Shown here: positions 8,981 through 17,367 of the stretch, in pieces
Layout: each line of letters starts with the position of its first letter
How positions within the stretch are numbered: position 1 is the stretch's first letter
NCBI RefSeq assembly: GCF_020880815.1
Contig: NZ_JAJITD010000011.1
Span: forward strand, 227,910-291,909
Length of the DNA stretch: 64,000 nucleotides
DNA from: Paraburkholderia sejongensis
GTDB taxonomy: Bacteria > Pseudomonadota > Gammaproteobacteria > Burkholderiales > Burkholderiaceae
Reading direction: 5' to 3'
Program-made: the position numbers and the translations under genes
Notes under the pieces: model-generated
Seen by the model: only the letters and a program-made list of their open reading frames with translations
What the model was told of the DNA's origin: nothing
Databases searched by the model: none

Positions 8981-10556
8981 TCTCGGACGCACGTTCCTGC
9001 AAAGCGTCGAGCGCAGTCCGAACGCGCTCGCGCTAGTCGATGGCGATTTGCAACTGACGTACGCGCAGTGGCATCGCATGATCCTCAAGGTCGCCGACGG
9101 CCTGCGCGCACTCGGCCTCGAACACGGCGACCGGCTGCTCGTCGTGCTGCAAAACCGCTGGGAAATGGCGACGCTGCATTGGGCCGGCCAGTTTGCGGGC
9201 ATCGTGATCGTGCCGCTCAACTGGCGGGCGAAACCGGACGAAGTCGACTACTGCGTGACCGACGCGGGCGCGAAGGCGATCGTGTTCGAACCCGTCAGCG
9301 CGGAGGCCGTCGCGCAGAGCGCCGCCGCGCAAAAGCTGCCGCGCGTCGGACTCGACGATGCGCCCGGCCGCACCACCAGCTTCGATGCGCTCAGCGCCGA
9401 ACGAACGCGCAGCGGCGACGTGAGCGACGTGAGCGACACCGCGCACGCCACCAGCGACGACATCTCGCTGATCCTCTACACGTCCGGCACGACGGGCAAA
9501 GGCAAGGGCGTACCGCGCCGGCATCGCCATGAACGCGCGGGCGCGCTCGCGCACGTCGCGCAGAACCTGTACCGGCGCGGCGAACGCACGCTCGGCGTGA
9601 TGCCGCTCTATCACACGATGGGCGTGCGCTCGTTGCTCGCGATGGCGCTCGTCGACGGCCTGTTCGTCTGTGTGCGGCGCTGGAGCGCGAAGCTCGCGCT
9701 CGAATGCATCTCGAAGCACGCGCTCACCTGCCTCTATCTCGTGCCGACGCTGTATCACGATCTGCTCGCCGACAGCGGGTTCGCGAGCGCGGACACGTCG
9801 TCGGTCAGAAAACTCGGCTTCGCGGGCGCACCGATGAACGACGGCCTGCTCAAGCGCCTCTGCGCCGCGTTCGAGCCGGAGCTTTTCGTCAATCACTACG
9901 GCTCGTCCGAGGTCTACACGTTCAGCATCGATCAGGACGCGACGAAGAAACCCGGCAGCGCGGGCCGCGCGGGCATCAATACGCGGCTGCGCGTCGTGAA
10001 GCTCGACGCGCTCTCGCCCGATGAGATCGCCGCAGTCGGCGAAGAAGGACAGATCATCGCGGACCTGCTCGGCGACGAAGCGTTCGACGGCTACTGGAAT
10101 CGCCCCGACGCGAATGCGAAGTGCTTGCGCGAGGGCTGGTACTTCACCGGGGACACAGGCTATCTCGACCGCGACGGCGATCTGTACGTGACGGGCCGCG
10201 TCGACGACATGATCATCAGCGGCGGAGAAAACATCTCACCGGTGGACATCGAATCGGTGCTGTCGCTGCATCCCGCCGTCGATGAAGTCGCGGTCGCGGG
10301 CGTCAAGGACGAGCGCTGGGGGCAGCGCGTGGTCGCGTTCATCAAGCGCCGCGAGTACGTCGATTCCGCCGCGCTCGATGCATGGTGCCGCCAGTCGGAC
10401 CTCGTCAACTTCAAGCGCCCGCGCGACTACGTGTTCGTCGACGACATTCCGAAGTCGCCGGTCGGCAAGATCCTGCGCCGCAAGCTGCAAGCGGGCGAAT
10501 ACACGCCCGATTCTCGCGGCGAGTCCGCTCAACCTACAGAAACCACCAAGGAGTAA
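8973..10556 (+). CDS. hmfD: Acyl-CoA ligase, 2-furoyl-CoA synthetase type (HmfD)
   Basis: ANL-superfamily AMP-forming acyl-CoA synthetase of 527 residues. It is inferred to activate 2-furoate with ATP and CoA, the entry step to the pathway. The P-loop-like A3 motif LYTSGTTGKGKGVPRRH lies near residue 167, followed by NHYGSSEVYT, the ATP-binding YFTGDTG, and RVDDMIISGGENISP with the hinge residue. The C-terminal catalytic Lys motif KSPVGKILRRKL is intact. The start overlaps hmfC by 8 bases. Without the surrounding hmf genes the sequence would only support a generic carboxylate-CoA ligase. Confidence 0.86.
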   Translation: MLDLGRTFLQSVERSPNALALVDGDLQLTYAQWHRMILKVADGLRALGLEHGDRLLVVLQNRWEMATLHWAGQFAGIVIVPLNWRAKPDEVDYCVTDAGAKAIVFEPVSAEAVAQSAAAQKLPRVGLDDAPGRTTSFDALSAERTRSGDVSDVSDTAHATSDDISLILYTSGTTGKGKGVPRRHRHERAGALAHVAQNLYRRGERTLGVMPLYHTMGVRSLLAMALVDGLFVCVRRWSAKLALECISKHALTCLYLVPTLYHDLLADSGFASADTSSVRKLGFAGAPMNDGLLKRLCAAFEPELFVNHYGSSEVYTFSIDQDATKKPGSAGRAGINTRLRVVKLDALSPDEIAAVGEEGQIIADLLGDEAFDGYWNRPDANAKCLREGWYFTGDTGYLDRDGDLYVTGRVDDMIISGGENISPVDIESVLSLHPAVDEVAVAGVKDERWGQRVVAFIKRREYVDSAALDAWCRQSDLVNFKRPRDYVFVDDIPKSPVGKILRRKLQAGEYTPDSRGESAQPTETTKE

Positions 10557-10562
10557 CCCACC

Positions 10563-11369
10563 ATGACTGATCTCACCCATCGCGGCCAGACGCTGCTGCA
10601 GGAACTCGACGGCTTCTCGGTCGAAATCGACGCGCAGCGCGAGCGCGCCGACATCATCCTGCATCGGCCGCCGTTCAACGTCATTTCGATGCACGCACGC
10701 GATCAGTTGCGCGCGGCGTTCGAAGCCCTCGACGAGGACGAGCGCGTGCGCGTGATCGTCGTGCGCGCGAACGGCGAGCATTTTTCGAGCGGCGGCGACA
10801 TCAAGGGCTTTCTCGAAGCATCGCCCGAACACGTGTCGAAGCTCGCGTGGAATATCGCGGCACCCGCGCGCTGCTCGAAGCCGGTGATCGCGGCCAATCG
10901 CGGCTTCTGCTTCGGCGTGGGTTTCGAGTTGTCGCTCGCGTGCGATTTCCGGATCGTCACCGAGACGACGTTCTATGCGCTGCCGGAGCAGAAGCTCGGC
11001 CAGATTCCCGGCTCGGGCGGCTCGGCGCGTCTGCAGTCGATGGTCGGCATCGGCCGCACCAAAGACATCGTGATGCGCTCGCGCCGCATTCCGGGCAAGC
11101 AGGCGTACGAGTGGGGCATCGCGGTCGATTGCGTCGCGGACGCCGAACTGGAAGCGGCGACCGACGCGCTCGTCGATGAACTGCGCGCATTCTCGCCGCT
11201 CGCGCAACGCACGGCGAAGAAGCTCCTGAACGATTCGGAGGACGCGCCGTTGTCGATCGCGATCGAACTCGAAGGCCATTGCTATAGCCGTCTGCGCGCG
11301 TCGGACGATTTCCGCGAAGGCGTCGAAGCGTTCCATGGCAAGCGCAAGCCGGTGTTTCGCGGCAGCTGA
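10563..11369 (+). CDS. hmfE: Enoyl-CoA hydratase/isomerase family protein, HmfE type
   Basis: Crotonase-fold protein of 268 residues. In the hmf pathway the equivalent is thought to hydrolyse 2-oxoglutaroyl-CoA or handle its lactone precursor after ring hydroxylation. The oxyanion-hole region HFSSGGDIKGF and the second block GFCFGVGFELSLACDFRIV are clear. The two catalytic Glu of true hydratases are not both evident in PEQKLGQIPGSGGSARL, which fits a hydrolase or other non-hydratase role, but this is inference. AAGGAG at 10548-10553 overlaps the hmfD stop. It is the last enzyme gene of the operon. Confidence 0.84.
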   Translation: MTDLTHRGQTLLQELDGFSVEIDAQRERADIILHRPPFNVISMHARDQLRAAFEALDEDERVRVIVVRANGEHFSSGGDIKGFLEASPEHVSKLAWNIAAPARCSKPVIAANRGFCFGVGFELSLACDFRIVTETTFYALPEQKLGQIPGSGGSARLQSMVGIGRTKDIVMRSRRIPGKQAYEWGIAVDCVADAELEAATDALVDELRAFSPLAQRTAKKLLNDSEDAPLSIAIELEGHCYSRLRASDDFREGVEAFHGKRKPVFRGS

Positions 11370-11452
11370 TACCTGATCGAGCGACGAATTTTTCGACCTC
11401 GACAAGAGCGCGCATCCAACAAAGCGCGCCTGTGGCACACAAGGAGATGCAA

Positions 11453-12838
11453 ATGTCTGTAGCAGCGCAAGGCGGAGCCACCGTGCTTCCGGTCAATCAG
11501 CGGCAGGTCATGGGCGCGGTGATGGCGTCGTGCATGGGCTGGGCGCTCGATCTGTTCGACCTGTTCGTGTTGTTGTACGTCGCGCCGATCGTCGGGCGTC
11601 TGTTCTTCCCGTCCGAGCACGCGATGCTTTCGCTCGCCGCGGTCTACGCGTCGTTTGCGGTGACGCTATTGATGCGGCCGCTCGGCTCCGCGCTGTTCGG
11701 CTCTTACGCGGACCGTCACGGCCGCAAGGGCGCGATGATCGTCGCGGTGGTCGGCGTCGGCGTGTCGACGGCGGCCTTCGGCGCGCTGCCGACGGTCGCG
11801 CAGGCGGGCATCGTCGCGCCAGTGTTGTTCCTGCTGCTGCGTCTCGTGCAGGGCGTGTTCGTCGGCGGCGTGGTCGCATCCACGCATACGATCGGCACCG
11901 AATCGGTCGCGCCGAAGTATCGCGGCGCGGTGTCGGGGCTGATCGGCGGCGGCGGCGCGGGACTGGGCGCGCTGCTCGCGTCGATCACCTATCTGGCGAT
12001 GTCCGCGCTCTTTCCGGGCGCTGCATTCGAGGTATGGGGCTGGCGCTGCATGTTCTTCACCGGCATCCTGAGTTCGCTGCTCGGCCTGTTCGTGTTCAAC
12101 AGTCTCGAAGAATCGCCGCTCTGGAAGAAGCTCGCCGCGGACAAGGCGGCGAAGGCCGCGAAGGCCGCCACCCAGCTGAAAAGCGCGACGGTCGAAGTGG
12201 CGCGCTCGCCGGTCCGCACGCTTTTCTCGCGTGAATATCGCAGCGTGCTGTTCGTCAATCTGCTGCTGACTATCGGCGGCGGCAGCGGCTACTACCTCAC
12301 CTCGGGCTATCTGCCGACCTTCCTCAAAGTCGTCAGTCATGCGCCGAACGGCGCCGCCGCCGGGATTCTGATGATCTGCAGCGTGGCCGTGGTGATCGCG
12401 TCCGTCGCGGCGGGGCACCTGAGCACGTTCATCGGCCGCAAGGGCGCGTTCATCTGGCTTGGCATCATCCGGCTGGTGGCGCTGCCGGCCCTGTTCCTGC
12501 TGCTGCCTACGGCGCAAAGCATCACGATGGTCGGCGTCTACGCGGTGCTGCTTTCCGCGCTCGGCAGCGCCGGCTACGCGCCCGTGCTGATCTTCCTGAA
12601 CGAACGCTTCCCGACCGCGATCCGCGCGACGGGCACGGGCCTTTCGTGGAATATCGGCTTCGCGATCGGCGGAATGATGCCGACCTTCGTGTCGCTCGTC
12701 GCGAAGGATGCGAGCCGGTTGCCGACGACGCTCGCGATCTTCGCCGGCGCGATCAGCGTGATCTTTCTGGTGGGCGCGTTCGTGGTGCCGGAGACGCTCG
12801 GCAAGCTCGACAACGGCGCGGCGCCCCATCCTTCCTGA
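11453..12838 (+). CDS. MFS transporter, probable furan or aromatic acid importer
   Basis: Inner-membrane major facilitator protein of about 461 residues with twelve predicted helices. The loop motif SYADRHGRKGAM between helices 2 and 3 and a second STFIGRKGAF copy after helix 8 mark the MHS/AAHS-type metabolite:proton symporters. It follows hmfE by 83 bases in the same direction, and in related clusters a transporter ends the set, so uptake of furoate or furandicarboxylate is inferred. I chose the ATG at 11453 because AAGGAG sits 6 bases upstream; in-frame GTG (11432) and ATG (11447) would include that site. It ends 6 bases before a convergent LysR gene. Confidence 0.85.
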   Translation: MSVAAQGGATVLPVNQRQVMGAVMASCMGWALDLFDLFVLLYVAPIVGRLFFPSEHAMLSLAAVYASFAVTLLMRPLGSALFGSYADRHGRKGAMIVAVVGVGVSTAAFGALPTVAQAGIVAPVLFLLLRLVQGVFVGGVVASTHTIGTESVAPKYRGAVSGLIGGGGAGLGALLASITYLAMSALFPGAAFEVWGWRCMFFTGILSSLLGLFVFNSLEESPLWKKLAADKAAKAAKAATQLKSATVEVARSPVRTLFSREYRSVLFVNLLLTIGGGSGYYLTSGYLPTFLKVVSHAPNGAAAGILMICSVAVVIASVAAGHLSTFIGRKGAFIWLGIIRLVALPALFLLLPTAQSITMVGVYAVLLSALGSAGYAPVLIFLNERFPTAIRATGTGLSWNIGFAIGGMMPTFVSLVAKDASRLPTTLAIFAGAISVIFLVGAFVVPETLGKLDNGAAPHPS

Positions 12839-12844
12839 GCACGC

Positions 12845-13753
12845 TCATTCGAGCGATCCCGTGGTCACGCGCCGGATCTCCTCGGTGATGATCGCGATCA
12901 ACGCCTGGGCGGCCGGCCCGATCGGCCGCTTCGGATGCGTGACCTGAATGATGTGGCGCACGATCCGCGGCGACGCGATCGTGCATGCGCGCAAGCGCCC
13001 TTCGTCCACTTGCGCCTGCACGACGACGCGCGGCAGGATTGTCGCGACGTTGCTCTGCTCGACGAACTGCACGATGGTGCTGAGCAGATCGATCTCGAAC
13101 TTCGGCTTGATAACGACGTCGGCCGCCATCAGCGCGGCATCGAGCGCGCCTCGCAGGCCGTTGCGGCGCGTGGGCAACACGAATTCGATGCCCGACTGCC
13201 GCGTCAGATCGATCTCGTCGGGCAGCCTTGGTCCGTGCGCCACGCTCGTCACCAGCATCATTTCCTCGACGAGCAAAGGCTCTACGTGGAGCGTCAGCCG
13301 TCCGCGCGGCTTGTTGATGATGGCGGCATCGAGCCGGCCGGATTCGACAGCGTCGATCAGTTGCGCGCTGAAGCCATCGGCGACGGAGACTTCGACTTGC
13401 GGGAAAAGCGCATCGAAGCGGGCCAACGATTCCGGCAATACGCTCTGCGCCTCCGACGACACCATCCCCAACGACACGCGGCCCGTCACGATGACATCGC
13501 GACGGCTCAGGTGCTCGCGCGCGTGATCGATGTCGCGCATGATCGGCGTGTAAAGGCGGTACATCAAGCGCGCAGCTTCGGTCGGCGCCATGCCGTGCGG
13601 CCCACGCTCGAAGAGCTTCTGTCGAATCTCCGTTTCGAGCTTGGCGATCTGCATGCTGAGCGCCGGTTGCGCGATATTGAGCCGCCTGGCGGCGCGGGTG
13701 ACCGTGCCTTCTTCGAACAGCGCGATGAAGTACTGGATCTGCTTCAGTTCCAT
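12845..13753 (-). CDS. Second HmfR-like LysR regulator at the far end of the hmf cluster
   Basis: LysR regulator of 302 residues with an N-terminal HTH starting MELKQIQYFIALFEEGTVT. It is strikingly similar over its full length to the LysR at 1265-2206, including the effector domain, so the two are a duplicated pair bracketing the hmf genes. It is convergent with the MFS gene, 6 bases away. One copy may sense a different intermediate or transport substrate, or act on the same promoter; the sequence does not tell. The upstream 100 bases separate it from the next ABC operon. Confidence 0.87.
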   Translation of the reverse strand: MELKQIQYFIALFEEGTVTRAARRLNIAQPALSMQIAKLETEIRQKLFERGPHGMAPTEAARLMYRLYTPIMRDIDHAREHLSRRDVIVTGRVSLGMVSSEAQSVLPESLARFDALFPQVEVSVADGFSAQLIDAVESGRLDAAIINKPRGRLTLHVEPLLVEEMMLVTSVAHGPRLPDEIDLTRQSGIEFVLPTRRNGLRGALDAALMAADVVIKPKFEIDLLSTIVQFVEQSNVATILPRVVVQAQVDEGRLRACTIASPRIVRHIIQVTHPKRPIGPAAQALIAIITEEIRRVTTGSLE

Positions 13754-13851
13754 GGGACAGGGGGTACGGGACGGGGCCGAAGAAGATAGTACCGCGCACC
13801 GTCGTTCGTAAGGTGGCAGTCGTATCGCCGACCCGCCCAGGCGTAGCAGCC

Positions 13852-14592
13852 CTACGAGGCCGTCTCGGCGGCCAGTGCCCCGCCGAGATAGGCATCGCGG
13901 ATGCGCTGATCGCCAAGCAGACTGTGCGCGTCGCCCGAAAGGACCACGCGCCCCGTCTGCAGCACATAGCCGCGATGCGCGATCTGCAGCGCGAGGCTGG
14001 CATTCTGCTCGACCATGAAAAAAGTCACGCCCTGCTGATTGATCTCGCGGATCAGCTCGAGCACCTTGTCGACATAGAGCGGGGAAAGACCCATGGTCGG
14101 CTCGTCCATGCAGACCAGCGACGGCCGGCTCATCAGCGCTCGCGCCATCGCCAGCATCTGTTGCTCGCCGCCCGACAGGGTGCCCGCGCGCTGCGCGAGC
14201 CGCTCCTTGACGCGCGGAAACAGCTCCAGCATCCGTGCGTAATCCGCCGCGACGCCGTCGCGGTCACGTCGCGAGAAAGCGCCCATCAGCAGGTTTTCGC
14301 GCACTGTCATATCGCCGAACAGACGGCGTGCTTCCGGCACTGACGCAATGCCGCGCCGGATGATCTGCGCGGTGGGCAGTCCCTTGATGGACGCACCTTC
14401 GAACAACACGTCTCCCGCGCGCGGCTTGTGCAGTCCGAGGATGACTTTCATCGTGGTCGATTTGCCGCTTGCGTTGCCGCCCAGCAGGCAGACGATCTCG
14501 CCGCGCGGCACGGCGATATCGAGGCCGAAATGCACCTGGCTTTGAGCGTAGAAAGTGTCGATGCTGTCCAGCTTCAGCAAAATATCCGTCAT
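13852..14592 (-). CDS. LivF-type ABC transporter ATPase
   Basis: ATP-binding subunit (about 246 residues) of a branched-chain-amino-acid-type importer. Walker A is GGNASGKST near residue 40, the signature is LSGGEQQM and Walker B is LVCMDEPTMGLSP, all intact. LivF proteins are shorter than LivG and end soon after the H-loop region (MVEQNASLAL), as here. The ATG at 14592 (MTDILLKL) gives the normal length; the open frame continues upstream only as background. It is the last gene of the four-gene operon running leftwards. Confidence 0.9.
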   Translation of the reverse strand: MTDILLKLDSIDTFYAQSQVHFGLDIAVPRGEIVCLLGGNASGKSTTMKVILGLHKPRAGDVLFEGASIKGLPTAQIIRRGIASVPEARRLFGDMTVRENLLMGAFSRRDRDGVAADYARMLELFPRVKERLAQRAGTLSGGEQQMLAMARALMSRPSLVCMDEPTMGLSPLYVDKVLELIREINQQGVTFFMVEQNASLALQIAHRGYVLQTGRVVLSGDAHSLLGDQRIRDAYLGGALAAETAS

Positions 14593-14635
14593 CGTGCGAC
14601 TCGCGTAAGGCAGTTCTTCTCTCGCATGAAATGGC

Positions 14636-15508
14636 TCACGCGGCAACCGGCGCGACGTGGCCCGTCTGCTGCCCGACATGCCGATGCCCGAGATAGGCCT
14701 CGATCACGCGCGGGTTGTTGCGCACTTCGTCGGGCAGGCCCGTGGCGATTTTCTTGCCGTCGTCCAGCACGATCACGCGGTCCGACAGACGCATCACGAG
14801 GTCCAGCTTGTGCTCGATCAGCAGGATCGTCAGACCTTCGCGCTTGAGTTGAAGGATCAGTTCGAGCATCTCCGCGGTTTCGGATTCGTTCATCCCGGCT
14901 GTCGGTTCATCCAGCAACAGGATGCGCGGACGCAGCATCAGCCCGCGGGCGATCTCGACGCGTCGCCGGTTTGCGTACGAGAGACTGTGCGCCGGTGCAT
15001 CGATGCGTGGCGTGAGCCGCGTTCCGAAGCGTGCCAGCAAGGCCTTTGCTTCGTCGCGCAACTGTTCGTCTTCGTGGCGCAGCCGCGCGCCCGGCACGAG
15101 CGCGCGATACACCTCGATCAGCGCGCCCACCAGCGGCAAGCCGCGCCGCGTAATGGCAAGCCGCGCATGCGCGCCGATCAGCACGTTGTCCAGCACGCTC
15201 AGATTGCCGAACACGCGGCCGTGCTGGAAGGTTCGCGCCACGCCGCGCTGCGCCAATGCCTCGGGCTCGAAGCCTGTGACGTCTTCGCCGTCGAAACGCA
15301 CGATGCCGTCGTCCGGCTTGTCCGTGCCCGCGAGCAGATTGAAGAGCGTCGACTTGCCGGCCCCGTTCGGTCCGATCACGCTCACGCATTCGCCCCCGGC
15401 GACGGACAGACTGACCTGATCAACCGCGGTCAGGCCGTCGAAACGCCGCGTCACGTGACGCACGTCGAACAGGATGCCGGGCGCTGCCTGGCTGTTCCGG
15501 ATGGTCAT
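14636..15508 (-). CDS. LivG-type ABC transporter ATPase
   Basis: Second ATPase subunit, about 290 residues. Walker A GPNGAGKST lies near residue 45; the LivG-specific ARTFQHGRVFGNLSVLDNV region, Walker B ILLLDEPTAGMNESE and the switch LLIEHKLDLVM follow. The signature motif is degenerate (LSYANRRRVEIARGL instead of LSGGQ), which is normal for LivG. The ATG at 15508 has GGAG a few bases upstream. The substrate is unknown; Liv-type systems carry amino acids, urea, amides or aromatic acids. Confidence 0.9.
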   Translation of the reverse strand: MTIRNSQAAPGILFDVRHVTRRFDGLTAVDQVSLSVAGGECVSVIGPNGAGKSTLFNLLAGTDKPDDGIVRFDGEDVTGFEPEALAQRGVARTFQHGRVFGNLSVLDNVLIGAHARLAITRRGLPLVGALIEVYRALVPGARLRHEDEQLRDEAKALLARFGTRLTPRIDAPAHSLSYANRRRVEIARGLMLRPRILLLDEPTAGMNESETAEMLELILQLKREGLTILLIEHKLDLVMRLSDRVIVLDDGKKIATGLPDEVRNNPRVIEAYLGHRHVGQQTGHVAPVAA

Positions 15509-15518
15509 CGTTATCTCC

Positions 15519-17342
15519 TCAGACGGCACCGAACAGGCCTTGGGGCCGGAAGCGCACCAGCAACAGCAACACCACGCCATATACGAGCATGCGGTAGTCG
15601 GCGGCGAATCGGAACAGTTCCGGCAGGCCCACCAGCGCGACAGCGCCCATGATCGAACCCGCCACGTTGCCGAGACCACCCAGTATGACCATCGTCAGGC
15701 CGAGAATCGACACCTGTGAATCGAAGGTCTGGTAGTTGATGTAGCTGTACAGATGCGCGGCAATCCCACCGCCGATACCCGCTGCAAATCCGCCGCATGC
15801 GAACGCGATGGCCTTGTAGCGGTTCGGCCGCACGCCATACGCACGCGCGGCCACGTCGTCTTCACGAATGGCGCGCCACGTGCGGCCCAGATGCGAGTGC
15901 AGCAACCTCAGTTGGAGCGCGGCAAGCACCGCGAGCACGGCGAGCGTGAACCAGTACACCGACCGCGCGCCCGACAGTTGCCAGCCGAACAACGACAGCG
16001 GCGCGATCCCCGTCACGCCGATCGGCCCGCGCGTCACGCTGTCCCAGTTCAGGATCACGAGCCCGACGATCTCGCCGATACCGAGCGTCGCGATCGATAC
16101 ATAGTGCCCCCGCAGCCGGAACGACGGATAGATCAGCAACGTGCCGATCACGGCCGTGATCGCGCCTGCCAGCAGTATCGTCAGCGCGGGCGACCAGCCC
16201 AGATCGACCGACAGCAGCGCGGACGCATACGCGCCGATCAGCAGCAGCGCGGCATGACCCAGCGATATCTGCCCGACCGTGCCCGCCACGAGTGTCAGGC
16301 TCAGCGCGAGCAGCCCGAAGATCCAGCCGTTCGTGAGCGTCTGCAGCAGATAGGGAAACGGCGCAACCAGCGGCAGCACGAACGCGGCCACAAGCAGCAG
16401 GCCGAGCACACGCGGCGAAATGCGCACTGCTTTGGCGTGTGACGAAAACGTGCCCGTCAGAGGCTCTGGCGGCAGCCGGCGTCTGGCACTGAAGAGTCCA
16501 TTGGGACGCCACACCAGAAACAGCAGCAACAGCACGAACGCAAACAGATCCCGATAACTGGTCCCGAACAACGCTACACCATAGCTTTCGACGAGCCCCA
16601 GCAGGAGGCTTCCGGCGATCGCGCCGGGCACGTTGCCCAACCCGCCGATCAGCAGCGCCACAACGCCTTTGAGCGTGGCCTGAAAACCCATCGCCGGATC
16701 GATGCTGTTGTAGTACATGCCGACCAGCAAGCCGCTCAGTCCTCCCAGGCCGCATGCAATCGCGAACACGGTGCGGTTCACCGCGTGCACGTTCACCCCC
16801 ATCTGCTGCGCGGCGTCGCGGTCCTGTGCAGTCGCCCGCACCGCCCAGCCCAGCCGCGTGAAACGCAGGAATGCGTACAGCACGGCAGCCGCGCCGATGC
16901 CGATCGCGGCGATCAGCACGTCGAGCGAACTGAGCGTCGCGCCGCCGAGCGCCACCGTCCATTGCGGCAGAGACCCCGGCACCGGACGCGGGTCCGGTCC
17001 GAACACAATCTGCGCAAGCTGATCGAGCACGAAGCTGATGCCGATCGTCGCGAGCAGCGGCGCGATACGCGCCGCGCCCTGCAATGGCCGCAAGCCGATC
17101 CGTTCGATCACGACGCCGAGCAGCGCGCAGCCGGCGATAGTCGCAACGAGAGCGACGGGCAGCGGCAAACCGAGCCGCGCGAGGCACAACCAGCCGATGA
17201 AACCGCCGACCATGTACACCGAGCCGTGCGCAAAATTGATCAGATGCGACACGCCGAAAATCAGCGCCAGCCCGACCGCGAGCAACGCATAGATGTTTCC
17301 GACGATCAGCCCGTTGATCGTGTAATCGAACCACGCCGCCAT
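15519..17342 (-). CDS. Fused LivH-LivM permease of a branched-chain-type ABC importer
   Basis: Single 607-residue inner-membrane protein that joins the two permeases normally encoded separately. Residues about 1-290 are LivH-like (INGLIVGNIYALLAVGLALIFGV at the start, GLGNVPGAIAGSLLLG later, ending FLVWRPNGLF). A short linker of about 20 residues, rich in Arg and Pro, leads to a LivM-like half (about 310-607) with GQISLGHAALLLIGAYASA and REDDVAARAYGV, ending LLVRFRPQGLF. Both halves keep the EAA-like cytoplasmic loops, so the protein should supply the full transmembrane dimer. It lies 25 bases after the binding-protein gene and 10 before the LivG gene. Confidence 0.9.
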   Translation of the reverse strand: MAAWFDYTINGLIVGNIYALLAVGLALIFGVSHLINFAHGSVYMVGGFIGWLCLARLGLPLPVALVATIAGCALLGVVIERIGLRPLQGAARIAPLLATIGISFVLDQLAQIVFGPDPRPVPGSLPQWTVALGGATLSSLDVLIAAIGIGAAAVLYAFLRFTRLGWAVRATAQDRDAAQQMGVNVHAVNRTVFAIACGLGGLSGLLVGMYYNSIDPAMGFQATLKGVVALLIGGLGNVPGAIAGSLLLGLVESYGVALFGTSYRDLFAFVLLLLFLVWRPNGLFSARRRLPPEPLTGTFSSHAKAVRISPRVLGLLLVAAFVLPLVAPFPYLLQTLTNGWIFGLLALSLTLVAGTVGQISLGHAALLLIGAYASALLSVDLGWSPALTILLAGAITAVIGTLLIYPSFRLRGHYVSIATLGIGEIVGLVILNWDSVTRGPIGVTGIAPLSLFGWQLSGARSVYWFTLAVLAVLAALQLRLLHSHLGRTWRAIREDDVAARAYGVRPNRYKAIAFACGGFAAGIGGGIAAHLYSYINYQTFDSQVSILGLTMVILGGLGNVAGSIMGAVALVGLPELFRFAADYRMLVYGVVLLLLVRFRPQGLFGAV

Positions 17343-17367
17343 AGCTTCAGTCCTGTGCGATTCCGGT

